Shown here: positions 8,163 through 15,903 of the stretch, piece after piece
Position numbering within the stretch: position 1 is the first letter of the stretch
How the letters are laid out: each line of letters starts with the position of its first letter
Assembly (NCBI GenBank): GCA_037015955.1
Contig: CP143548.1
Location: 2,288,001-2,352,000 of the forward strand
Direction: 5' to 3'
From: Lachnospiraceae bacterium JLR.KK008
Lineage (GTDB): Bacteria > Bacillota > Clostridia > Lachnospirales > Lachnospiraceae
DNA length: 64,000 nucleotides
Translations under genes and position numbers: made by a program
The notes under the pieces: generated by a model
The model's database searches: none
What the model was told of the DNA's origin: nothing
What the model saw: only the letters and a program-made list of their open reading frames with translations

Positions 8163-8204
8163 ATCAAAAAACGCGCAGCCTTCTTCTGCCCACGCGCTTT
8201 TGAT
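8163..8204. terminator. Terminator downstream of the Ig-like secreted protein
   Basis: ATCAAAA and CGCG on one side pair with CGCG and TTTTGAT on the other, with a small CAG/CTG inner stem. T-runs are present in both directions. It separates the secreted-protein gene from pyrF. Confidence 0.7.
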
Positions 8205-8220
8205 GTTACCTCTATTACAA

Positions 8221-8916
8221 TTACAGGTCATCGTTCACCAGTTTGATAACCGCCGTCTTGTTCGGGAGCTTGAAATATACTTTATAGCCGCTTCCGCCTT
8301 CCACCATGCCACTGGCCGTTGCCTTTACATTACCGAGCGCATCTCCGTCCTCTTCCTCACATTTCGCTGTGAATTCAATCGTACTCCCATCGCCAAATCC
8401 TTTGTCTTTCAAGGTAAAATACACATAGAGACGATCTTCCCCGTTTACATTCTCAATCTCAAAGTCGTCGATCTTTGCCGCCTCGCCTTTACTGCCTGTC
8501 ATATACCCGTAATGCCTTACCGAATAACCGTCCTCGTTGTCTCTCTGGTAATAGATAGAATTTACGACGATATACTGGCAGTTTCTGCTGTAACCATCCA
8601 GCCATACTTTTACGACTGTGCTGCCGGTTCCCTTTGCCCTGATCTTTAATTTAAACGAATCACTGCTCTGGCTGTCGAGTTCTACCTTGACCACGCTGGA
8701 ATCATCCACCGCAAACTTTACGTTAAATGCCTTTGAGCCCTTCCAGTTGCTCACCTTAAACTTAACTTTCTGTGTAGTATCGTCGTGCGTCACAGATACC
8801 GTGTTCGTTTCCGCCGATAACTTAGGCTGATTGCCTGCCAATGCTGTCAGGCTGCATGCCAAAAACAGACCTGCAGCGCAGACTGCCGTAATAAACTTTT
8901 TATAACCAGGTTTCAT
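8221..8916 (-). CDS. Secreted hypothetical protein with an Ig-like (BIG2-type) region
   Basis: The 231-residue product starts at an ATG with AAGGAGG upstream. Residues 1-28 are a signal peptide (MKPGYKKF, hydrophobic core, ALAGNQ). Residues about 35-115 have the alternating beta pattern of bacterial Ig-like domains (VKFKVSNWKGSKAF, then KLKIRAKGTGSTVVKVWL). The C-terminal half is a second beta-rich region with charged strands and no motif I recognise. No LPXTG or membrane anchor is visible, so it is probably released or bound non-covalently. Function unknown. Confidence 0.75.
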   Translation of the reverse strand: MKPGYKKFITAVCAAGLFLACSLTALAGNQPKLSAETNTVSVTHDDTTQKVKFKVSNWKGSKAFNVKFAVDDSSVVKVELDSQSSDSFKLKIRAKGTGSTVVKVWLDGYSRNCQYIVVNSIYYQRDNEDGYSVRHYGYMTGSKGEAAKIDDFEIENVNGEDRLYVYFTLKDKGFGDGSTIEFTAKCEEEDGDALGNVKATASGMVEGGSGYKVYFKLPNKTAVIKLVNDDL

Positions 8917-9013
8917 AGTTCCTCCTTTATGTATGTACATGTCTTCTATGTAACACAATAGCAAACACAAAATTCATTGTCAATGTTCGCCGTATCATTT
9001 CCCTGTCTTCCTG

Positions 9014-9039
9014 AAAAAATTAAGGAATCCTTCATTTTT
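9014..9039 (-). terminator. Probable terminator of the TPR lipoprotein operon
   Basis: The minus strand has AAAAATGAAGGA, a tight loop, then TTCCTTAATTTTTTC, about 45 bp after the TPR gene stop. The stem is AT-rich, so confidence is moderate. Confidence 0.55.
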
Positions 9040-9081
9040 ATTTTCTGACACAAATATTTCCCACATTACGGCCAGCCTGCC

Positions 9082-10128
9082 TCATCTCGTCTTCAGAAAC
9101 TCATATTCCCGTTTTGCTTTCTCATCATCGGGATATAGCTGCAAATAACTTTCCATCAGAGCAGCCGCCTTCTGAAACTGACACAGCTTCTCATAGGCTG
9201 CAATCTCATTATATTTCAGCGTCTGCATACAAGTCTTGTCCTCGCTGGCAAGTCCGGCCTCAAAGGCCGCCAGCGCCGCCTCATAATCGTTCATCTGCAT
9301 CTTGCAGATGCCGAGCTGATTCTGCACTTGAGGGTTGTCCGGGTCCTGCACCAGATAGCTGGCATAAACACTGGAAGCATAGTTAAAGTCGCCGAGCGCC
9401 TCATAAGTCCTGCCAAGAAAGAGAATGGCTTCCGCGCTCCCTGTGTCCCGCGCTTTTTCCAGACAGTTTTTCGCATTGTCATAATCCTGGAGATAATAAT
9501 ACAGCCTGCCTTTGTCATAGTCAGGCATATCCTCTCCGTCCGTTGCAAGAGTACCCTCGAGATACTTGATCCCGGCTTCTTTATATCCATTCTTCTCCAG
9601 ACTTCTGTAAATGTTGATCAGACAATTATAATCTTTCGTGTCCAAGGAAATAGCAATTCTGAAGTCCTCATCCGCTTTTTCATAGTTCCCCTGTTCCAGC
9701 TCCAGGGTACCGCGCAGGTAATAGGCTGTCTTTTCATCGTCCCGCAAGGCCAGAATGGCGTCATACACTTTCAGCGCGCTGTCAATATCTCCGTTTTTAT
9801 AATAAGCGGCTGCCAGATAATAATTCGTGTCAAATTGCAGACTGCTTATCATTCCATTACAATAAGAAAGTGATTTTTCGAGCGACTCCACTGCTTCCTC
9901 ATACCTGGTGAGACCGATATAGGCGATACCCTGTCCCCGGTACAGCAGTTCCTCGTCCTCCCCCTCTACAAGCGCTTTTTCAAAATAAGCAAGGGCCGAC
10001 TCATAGTCCAGAGCCTCGATTGCAGACATGCCTGCATCAATATTTTCCCTTTTCTCTCCCATACTGCATCCTGTCAGAGTCAAAAAAGTAATGACCGCCG
10101 CCAATATAAGCCTTATTTTCAACTTCAT
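9082..10128 (-). CDS. TPR-repeat lipoprotein
   Basis: The 348-residue protein has a lipoprotein signal ending in LTLTGC (Cys about 21), so it is anchored outside the membrane. From about residue 35 to the end it consists of consecutive tetratricopeptide repeats, recognisable by pairs such as ALAYFEKALVEGEDEELLYRG, AVESLEKSL, and LEQGNYEKADEDFRIAIS. TPR arrays mediate protein-protein contacts, so this is probably a scaffold or assembly factor. It follows the HD-GYP regulator by 56 bp on the same strand and is probably the last gene of the Hpt/HD-GYP transcript. The upstream ribosome binding site is weak. No specific partner is evident. Confidence 0.85.
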   Translation of the reverse strand: MKLKIRLILAAVITFLTLTGCSMGEKRENIDAGMSAIEALDYESALAYFEKALVEGEDEELLYRGQGIAYIGLTRYEEAVESLEKSLSYCNGMISSLQFDTNYYLAAAYYKNGDIDSALKVYDAILALRDDEKTAYYLRGTLELEQGNYEKADEDFRIAISLDTKDYNCLINIYRSLEKNGYKEAGIKYLEGTLATDGEDMPDYDKGRLYYYLQDYDNAKNCLEKARDTGSAEAILFLGRTYEALGDFNYASSVYASYLVQDPDNPQVQNQLGICKMQMNDYEAALAAFEAGLASEDKTCMQTLKYNEIAAYEKLCQFQKAAALMESYLQLYPDDEKAKREYEFLKTR

Positions 10129-10184
10129 GATAAATATGCCGTAGCCCTCTCTCGGTATCCACAGTATTTATGTACCGGCAAAAT

Positions 10185-11279
10185 TTATAAATTGCCAAGC
10201 CGGTCTACCAAAGCCTCGTACTCCTCCCTCACATTCCGGAAACATTCGATCAGCTTCGGCGAAAACGTCCCGCATTCCCCCGTTACGATCATATGGAACG
10301 CGTCTTCCCTGGAAAAAGCGCTCTTGTACACTCTTTCACTGACAAGCGCATCGTACACATCCGCCACCGACACAAGCTGTGCTGAGATCGGAATCTCCTC
10401 TCCCACCAGACGGTCCGGATACCCGTTTCCATCATAACGCTCGTGATGGTATCTGCATATCTCATAGCTGATCCGCTCATAATCTTTTTCAAAGATTCCG
10501 ATAAAGTTCGCCAGCATATCACTGCCCCGCGTCGTGTGGGACTTCATGATCTCGAATTCTTCCTTCGTCAGCCTTCCCGGCTTGAGAAGAATATCATCAG
10601 GAATAACAATCTTCCCCACGTCATGAAGTGAACTTGCCACTACGATCACTTCAATCTCTTCCGGCGTCAACCCATACTCCGGATACTGTATCATCATTTC
10701 CTGGGCGAGAATACGGGTAAAGCCTTTCACCCGTTTGATATGCTCACCACTCTCCAGATTTCTGTATTCCACTACCGTACCGAGTATTTCGATAATGCTC
10801 TCATTACTCCTGTTGAGCTTATCGGCCTGCATTTGCAACAGATCATACTGCATACGCAGCGCCTGCGTCTGCTTTTCCACTTTTTCTTCCAGATTGTTCT
10901 GATACTGAAAAAGACTGGTGATATTGTTCACTCTCTTTTTTACGATCGTATTATCAAATGGTTTCTTGATAAAATCCGATACGCCCATGTCAAAACACTG
11001 CTTTTCCGTCTGGACAGAAGTCTCACCGCTGATAATGAGAACCGGTATCTTTTCCATCCATCCCTTTTCCTTCATGATCTGCAGCACTTCAAATCCATCC
11101 ATCTCCGGCATGAGCAGGTCGAGCAGGACAGTAGCAATCTCATCGTGATGCTCCTCCAGAAGTGCAAGTGCCGTCTTTCCGTCCTCTGCCAGTAAGACAG
11201 CATATTCCTCCAGCAGAATTTCTTCTAATATGTCCCGATTCAGTCTCGAATCATCCACTATCAAAACTTTATCTCTCAT
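10185..11279 (-). CDS. Response regulator with HD-GYP phosphodiesterase output domain
   Basis: The 364-residue protein has an N-terminal receiver domain (about 1-120) with acidic pocket DD at 9-10, phospho-acceptor Asp54 (VLLDLLMPEMDG) and KKP at about 105-107. A coiled-coil linker (about 128-160) leads to an HD-GYP domain (about 165-355) with HD at 219-220 (SLHDVGK), HHERYDGNGYP at 278-288 and the distal ADVYDAL. HD-GYP domains with intact HD and GYP motifs usually hydrolyse cyclic di-GMP, so it probably links a phosphorelay to second-messenger turnover. An Hpt protein is encoded 30 bp upstream, but no histidine kinase is seen in the window. Confidence 0.92.
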   Translation of the reverse strand: MRDKVLIVDDSRLNRDILEEILLEEYAVLLAEDGKTALALLEEHHDEIATVLLDLLMPEMDGFEVLQIMKEKGWMEKIPVLIISGETSVQTEKQCFDMGVSDFIKKPFDNTIVKKRVNNITSLFQYQNNLEEKVEKQTQALRMQYDLLQMQADKLNRSNESIIEILGTVVEYRNLESGEHIKRVKGFTRILAQEMMIQYPEYGLTPEEIEVIVVASSLHDVGKIVIPDDILLKPGRLTKEEFEIMKSHTTRGSDMLANFIGIFEKDYERISYEICRYHHERYDGNGYPDRLVGEEIPISAQLVSVADVYDALVSERVYKSAFSREDAFHMIVTGECGTFSPKLIECFRNVREEYEALVDRLGNL

Positions 11280-11309
11280 ATTCCCCTTACTACTCCTTTA
11301 CCAATACCG

Positions 11310-11660
11310 TCATCCCTGCAACATCCGAATTGCAGATATTGTCGTCATATAATCTTCCTCTGTCTTTTTTAACAGCTCCGAAACATCATGTTTCTCCCTG
11401 TCACGCAAAAGTTCCGTCAGTTGATCAGAAGATACATACAATCTCTCAAACCCCAGATTCTGACACACGCCCTTCAATGTATGCGCCGCACGAAATGCGT
11501 CATCCATATTACCCGCTTCCAGTGAGGTACAGAGCAGCTCGAAACTGCCGTCATCCAGAAACTTCAGCATATACTTTTTTACCCGTTCTTCACTGAGAAG
11601 CCTGGAAATAACACCTTCATAATCTCCGCCGAACTTATCATAACATTCTTTTACTGTCAT
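11310..11660 (-). CDS. Hpt (histidine phosphotransfer) domain protein
   Basis: The 116-residue all-helical protein starts at an ATG preceded by AAAGGAG. The phosphorylatable histidine is His60 in the motif AHTLKGVCQNLG, which is the standard Hpt signature. It consists of a single Hpt domain with no other module, so it should shuttle a phosphoryl group between a hybrid kinase encoded elsewhere and a receiver, most simply the HD-GYP response regulator encoded 30 bp downstream in the same direction. It appears to be the first gene of a three-gene unit with the regulator and the TPR lipoprotein. Confidence 0.88.
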   Translation of the reverse strand: MTVKECYDKFGGDYEGVISRLLSEERVKKYMLKFLDDGSFELLCTSLEAGNMDDAFRAAHTLKGVCQNLGFERLYVSSDQLTELLRDREKHDVSELLKKTEEDYMTTISAIRMLQG

Positions 11661-11785
11661 CTCGTTCTCCTTTGCTCCATAGTTACTCTTTGATATTGTA
11701 CCATAATTTTCTTTGTTCGCAAACTTTTTTATTATTTTCCCAAGAGGCAAATTTCCATAAAATTTTCTTCTTACAACTGACAAAA

Positions 11786-11837
11786 ATACGCCCATTCGTA
11801 CAAATAAGCGTTTTGCTTATCCGACGAAGGGGCGTAT
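11786..11837 (-). terminator. Terminator after the first chemoreceptor gene
   Basis: Nested complementary arms ATACGCCC/GGGCGTAT, TTCGT/ACGAA and ATAAGC/GCTTAT form a long interrupted hairpin with a GTTTT-type loop. On the minus strand it is followed by TTTTTG. It lies 40 bp beyond the MCP stop and before the Hpt gene. Confidence 0.8.
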
Positions 11838-11876
11838 CATCAATCATTTCATAAATCAGCTTATAACCTATGTTCC

Positions 11877-13571
11877 CTATTCTAACACAAACTGTCCGAT
11901 CAACTCGTCCAATGTTGTTGCCTGTGCAGACAGCTCTTCGCTTGTAGCTGAAGACTCCTGCGCCGTTGCGGAATTAGACTGTACGACCTCGGAAATCTGG
12001 CTCACACCCTGCTCTGCCTGACGCATCGTCTCTGCCTGCTCTTCCGCCATCCTGCTCTGCTCTCTGGAAGCATCCGCAATGTTTTTGATACCGTCTACAA
12101 CAAGCTCAATCGAATTCGCCGCGCGTTCTGCCGCATAGTTACCTTCCGAAATCTCCTGCAGCGATCCTTCAATCAGCTCTCTCGTATCTACGACCGATTG
12201 TGCACTCTGCTCTGCCAACTGTCTGATCTGATCTGCCACAACGGCAAAACCGCGGCCTGCCTCTCCGGCTCTTGCAGCCTCAATCGACGCATTCAGAGAA
12301 AGGAGATTCGTCTGAGAGGCAATAGACTCGATCTCGGAGATGATATTACCGATCTTCTTTGATGTCTCATTAATCCGCTCCATTGCGTTCACCATTGCGC
12401 TCATTTCCGCACGGCTGTTGTCCGCCTCATTTGCATATTTCTCAGCCTGTTTGTAAGATTCCTCCGCACTCTGTGCAAAGCGTTCCATCGTCTCCGTAAT
12501 ATTGATAAATGTTGCCTGCAGCTCTTCTACTGCGCCAGCCTGCTCTGTCGCGCCTTCTGCCAGCGTCTGGGACGACTCTGCCAGATTGTTCGAGCCTGCG
12601 GATACCTGATTGGAAGCGTCACCAATCGAGCGCAGTGTCGTCGCCATCCGGTCGCGCATCACACGCATCGCATAGATCAACTGTTCAAATTCGCCCGTAT
12701 ACTTGTCCCGCATAGCGCTGCTCACAACATAATTGCCGCTGGCCATCTCATTCAGAACATTGCCCATATCATTGATGAGCAAACGGAGATTTGCCCCCAT
12801 ATCCGACGCTTCCTTAATCATATCCGCTATTTCATCGTGTGTATTTACAGCCGGAAACGGCGTCGCAAAGTCGCCTTTGGAGAACGTTTGCAGACGTTCA
12901 CACAACTGGATAATCGGACGTGCAATGCTGACCGCAATCCCTCTGCCGATCGTGGAAGCGACCGTCATCGAAACTACAACTACAACCGCTATCACGATAC
13001 CAAGTACAACTGCCAGCAGCATCAGTGTCTGTGAAAGCTGTGCCCCGTGCTCTACCTTGACATCCATCAGACTTGAAAGATCACCATAAATTTCACTGTA
13101 CAAAGGCGCCAGTTCATCAACCGCTTTCTGCTGCGCTTTTACGGTATCTTCTTCATAAATCGAAGACCCCAGCTTCAGAATCTCGGCGTCCACACTCCAG
13201 TATTCGTCAAGTTCTCCCGCGATCTTATCATAAGTCACTCTGCCGTCCGCAGAAACAACCGTATTTTCAACCTGTGCAAAAGCTTCCTCAAAAGCCGCCT
13301 TATTCTCTTCATGCTGCGCCAGCACCAAGGCAACAATATCCGGATCGGAATATCCGATCGTCGCCCGCAGCGCTGACCGCGTATCGGCAAAATATGTCAT
13401 TGCCTTGCCAATGTCCCCCTGTGCAAACCCAAAGTTCTCCAATGCGTAAGAATACCGGAAAGTTATGACGACCATCGCAATCAATCCAATAATACCAGAC
13501 AGCATCGTGATCGCCGCAACCATCACAAACGACTTCGTAAGTCTCTTCTGGAGCCTTTCATTCTTAAACAT
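11877..13571 (-). CDS. Methyl-accepting chemotaxis protein (copy 1)
   Basis: The 564-residue chemoreceptor starts at [10 protein letters not shown] with GAGGAGGAG upstream. A first membrane helix lies at about 15-37, then a periplasmic-type four-helix-bundle sensor of about 145 residues, a second membrane helix at about 183-205 and a HAMP region ([20 protein letters not shown]). The MCP signalling domain has the conserved hairpin tip [39 protein letters not shown]. There is no C-terminal pentapeptide tether. Its cytoplasmic half is almost identical to the tandem paralogue at 13812-15506, while the sensor halves differ more. The ligand is unknown. Confidence 0.93.
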   Translation of the reverse strand: MFKNERLQKRLTKSFVMVAAITMLSGIIGLIAMVVITFRYSYALENFGFAQGDIGKAMTYFADTRSALRATIGYSDPDIVALVLAQHEENKAAFEEAFAQVENTVVSADGRVTYDKIAGELDEYWSVDAEILKLGSSIYEEDTVKAQQKAVDELAPLYSEIYGDLSSLMDVKVEHGAQLSQTLMLLAVVLGIVIAVVVVVSMTVASTIGRGIAVSIARPIIQLCERLQTFSKGDFATPFPAVNTHDEIADMIKEASDMGANLRLLINDMGNVLNEMASGNYVVSSAMRDKYTGEFEQLIYAMRVMRDRMATTLRSIGDASNQVSAGSNNLAESSQTLAEGATEQAGAVEELQATFINITETMERFAQSAEESYKQAEKYANEADNSRAEMSAMVNAMERINETSKKIGNIISEIESIASQTNLLSLNASIEAARAGEAGRGFAVVADQIRQLAEQSAQSVVDTRELIEGSLQEISEGNYAAERAANSIELVVDGIKNIADASREQSRMAEEQAETMRQAEQGVSQISEVVQSNSATAQESSATSEELSAQATTLDELIGQFVLE

Positions 13572-13666
13572 TATTTCTCCTCCTCTTCCATCCTGCATTT
13601 CAGCCTTTTTTCTTCTGTTTGAAAGTACCTGTCAATGTTTCGATTCTTTCAATATCAGCTATCGTT

Positions 13667-13695
13667 ATTATATTACTTTTTCTGTCATCAAACAA
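13667..13695 (-). promoter_or_regulatory. Promoter of chemoreceptor copy 1
   Basis: The minus strand has TTGTTT (13690-13695), a 17-bp spacer and TATAAT (13667-13672). The spacer, like that of the copy 2 promoter, includes a GA-rich run ending AAAAAGTA, so the two promoters look like a duplicated pair. Confidence 0.7.
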
Positions 13696-13811
13696 CCTGT
13701 TTTTACAAGATACGCTCTTATTTTCATAAAAATAAGAGCAATACCCCCCCCTACCGGACATTGCCCTTATTTCTATAAATTTGTTATGTATTTTAAGATA
13801 GCTTGTGATGT

Positions 13812-15506
13812 TTAGTTCAATACAAACTGTCCGATCAGCTCATCCAGCGTCACTGCCTGTGCGGACAGCTCTTCGCTTGTGGCCGATGTCTCCTGTGCCG
13901 TTGCGGAATTAGACTGTACGACTTCGGAAATCTGACTCACACCCTGCTCTGCCTGACGCATCGTCTCCGCCTGCTCCGCGGACATATTACTCAGATCTCT
14001 GGAAGTATCCGCGATCTGTTTGATACCGTCCACAACGAGTTCAATCGAACTTGCCGCGCGTTCTGCCGCATGATTTCCTTCTGCCACTTCCTGCAGAGAA
14101 CCTTCGATCAGCTCTCTCGTATCTACAACCGACTGCGCACTCTGTTCTGCCAACTGTCTGATCTGGTCTGCCACAACGGCAAAGCCGCGGCCTGCCTCTC
14201 CGGCTCTTGCAGCCTCAATGGAAGCATTCAGGGAAAGGAGATTCGTCTGGGAAGCGATAGACTCAATCTCGGAAATAATATTGCCAATCTTCTTTGATGT
14301 CTCATTGATCCGCTCCATCGCGCTGACCATGGCATTCATCTCCGCACGGCTGTTATCCGCCTCATTCGCATATTTTTCAGCCTGCCTGTAGGATTCCTCC
14401 GCGCTCTGTGCACACCGCTCCATCGTCTCCGTGATGTTGATAATTGTTGCCTGCAGCTCTTCCACTGCGCCTGCCTGCTCCGTCGCTCCCTCCGCCAGCG
14501 TCTGGGACGACTCTGCCAGATTGCTTGATCCTGCGGACACCTGGCTGGAAGCCTCTTCAATAGACCTCAACGTGCCGGACATCCGGTCGCGCATAACTCT
14601 CATGGCATCAATCAGCTTCTTACATTCTCCGGCATATTTGCTCTGTATCTTACTCGTTACCTTATAGTTACCATTTGCCATCTCATTCAGTACATATCCG
14701 GAATCATTGATAATCGCGCTCAGATCATCCGCCATTTCCGTAGACTCACGGATAATATCCGCCACTTCGTCCTGTGTACTTACAGACGGGAACGGGGAGG
14801 TGAAATCACCCTTGGCAAATGTCTTCACACGTTCACAGAGTTGTCCAAGAGGACGGGCAATGCTCACTGCAATCCCTTTGCCGATCCGTGTGGAAATAAT
14901 CATCGACAGTACGATGACACCAACGATAACGGCGCCCATTATCCAGCTCAAAATGACGAGCATTGTGGAGAGCTCCGAACCCTGAACCACTTTTACATCC
15001 AGCAGATCTTCCATTTCCAGATAAATAGAGTTATACATCGGCGCCAGCTCATTAATCGCCATATCCTGTGCGATCTTACACTGCTCACGGTCTGTGGTAG
15101 CGCCAATTTCCATGATCTGAGCATCAAGAGCCCAATAAGCATCTAACTCGCCTTTGATCTTGTCATAGGATGCCCTGCCTTCGTCAGAAACGATCGTATC
15201 CTCTACTTTGACGAACGCCGCCTCAAAAGCCTTCTTGTTATCATCATGCTGCACCAGTACTTCCTGGATAGCATCCGCGTTATCATAACCGATCGCCGCA
15301 CGCAACCCGGATCTGCAGTCAGCAAAATAAAGCATCGCTTTTCCGATATCACCCTGTGCAAATCCGAAGTTTGTCAAAGCATAGGAATACCGCATAGACA
15401 TTACGACCATCGCAATAAGACCAATGATCGCGGCAATCATTGTAATGGCCGTCGTCAAGACAAACGACTTCATAAGCCGCTTCTCTATCCTTTCATTTTT
15501 AAACAT
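13812..15506 (-). CDS. Methyl-accepting chemotaxis protein (copy 2)
   Basis: The 564-residue paralogue of the neighbouring receptor starts at [10 protein letters not shown] behind GAGGAGGATG. Domain order is the same: membrane helix (about 15-37), four-helix sensor with [18 protein letters not shown], second membrane helix (about 183-205), HAMP ([20 protein letters not shown]), and MCP signalling domain with the conserved tip. It has the same total length as copy 1. The two genes have separate promoters of the same design, so they are a tandem duplication rather than an operon. The divergent sensor halves suggest different or partly overlapping ligands. Confidence 0.93.
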   Translation of the reverse strand: MFKNERIEKRLMKSFVLTTAITMIAAIIGLIAMVVMSMRYSYALTNFGFAQGDIGKAMLYFADCRSGLRAAIGYDNADAIQEVLVQHDDNKKAFEAAFVKVEDTIVSDEGRASYDKIKGELDAYWALDAQIMEIGATTDREQCKIAQDMAINELAPMYNSIYLEMEDLLDVKVVQGSELSTMLVILSWIMGAVIVGVIVLSMIISTRIGKGIAVSIARPLGQLCERVKTFAKGDFTSPFPSVSTQDEVADIIRESTEMADDLSAIINDSGYVLNEMANGNYKVTSKIQSKYAGECKKLIDAMRVMRDRMSGTLRSIEEASSQVSAGSSNLAESSQTLAEGATEQAGAVEELQATIINITETMERCAQSAEESYRQAEKYANEADNSRAEMNAMVSAMERINETSKKIGNIISEIESIASQTNLLSLNASIEAARAGEAGRGFAVVADQIRQLAEQSAQSVVDTRELIEGSLQEVAEGNHAAERAASSIELVVDGIKQIADTSRDLSNMSAEQAETMRQAEQGVSQISEVVQSNSATAQETSATSEELSAQAVTLDELIGQFVLN

Positions 15507-15610
15507 TACTACATCCTCCTCTTCCCTCTTTAACTTAATATTTAGCCCCACTTCGCCTGATCTGCTATCGGAATACAGCTCAAGAACCGATTTAGGCTAT
15601 TGATATGATA

Positions 15611-15639
15611 ATTATAGTACTTTTCGTCCGCTCATACAA
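15611..15639 (-). promoter_or_regulatory. Promoter of chemoreceptor copy 2
   Basis: The minus strand has TTGTAT (15634-15639), a 17-bp spacer ending GACGAAAAGTAC, and TATAAT (15611-15616). It resembles the copy 1 promoter. Confidence 0.7.
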
Positions 15640-15786
15640 CCTCTTTTTACTCCGTTTCCCCTTTTTTTTCAAAATTTCCAGATAATTTTACTTTCCTCTG
15701 CCACCCTCTAAAACCGGAATAAAAATACAGAAATTTGTGAATAATCCTTAAATATTATAAAAATCCTTTATTTACCGTTCTCATTT

Positions 15787-15795
15787 TGATATAAT
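15787..15795 (+). promoter_or_regulatory. Extended -10 element of the penicillin-binding protein gene
   Basis: TGATATAAT is an extended -10 (TGnTATAAT). No good -35 is present at the usual distance, which fits an extended -10 promoter. The leader would be about 100 nt. Confidence 0.55.
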
Positions 15796-15903
15796 CTATT
15801 GACAGGCCGTCGGCCTCATGGAAACCGGAAAGCAGAGAGAACAGGCGGGTATTGTCTGCGGATTGCAGACATAAGCCATATATAAATTTAGGAGGCATGA
15901 TAC

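Larger units (their letters stand above)
15507..15903. other. Intergenic region between divergent chemoreceptor and PBP genes
   Basis: This 397-bp AT-rich gap carries the chemoreceptor promoter at 15611-15639 and the penicillin-binding-protein promoter at about 15787-15795. A short palindrome AGGCCGTCGGCCT (15804-15816) sits near the expected PBP transcription start, and a GTCTGC/GCAGAC hairpin (15854-15870) lies in its leader. I see no gene in it. Confidence 0.6.

Noticed and set aside
6659-8203. Long plus-strand open frame across the repeats and pyrF
   Set aside because: It is a shadow of pyrF and of the repeat array; no ribosome binding site or recognisable domain.
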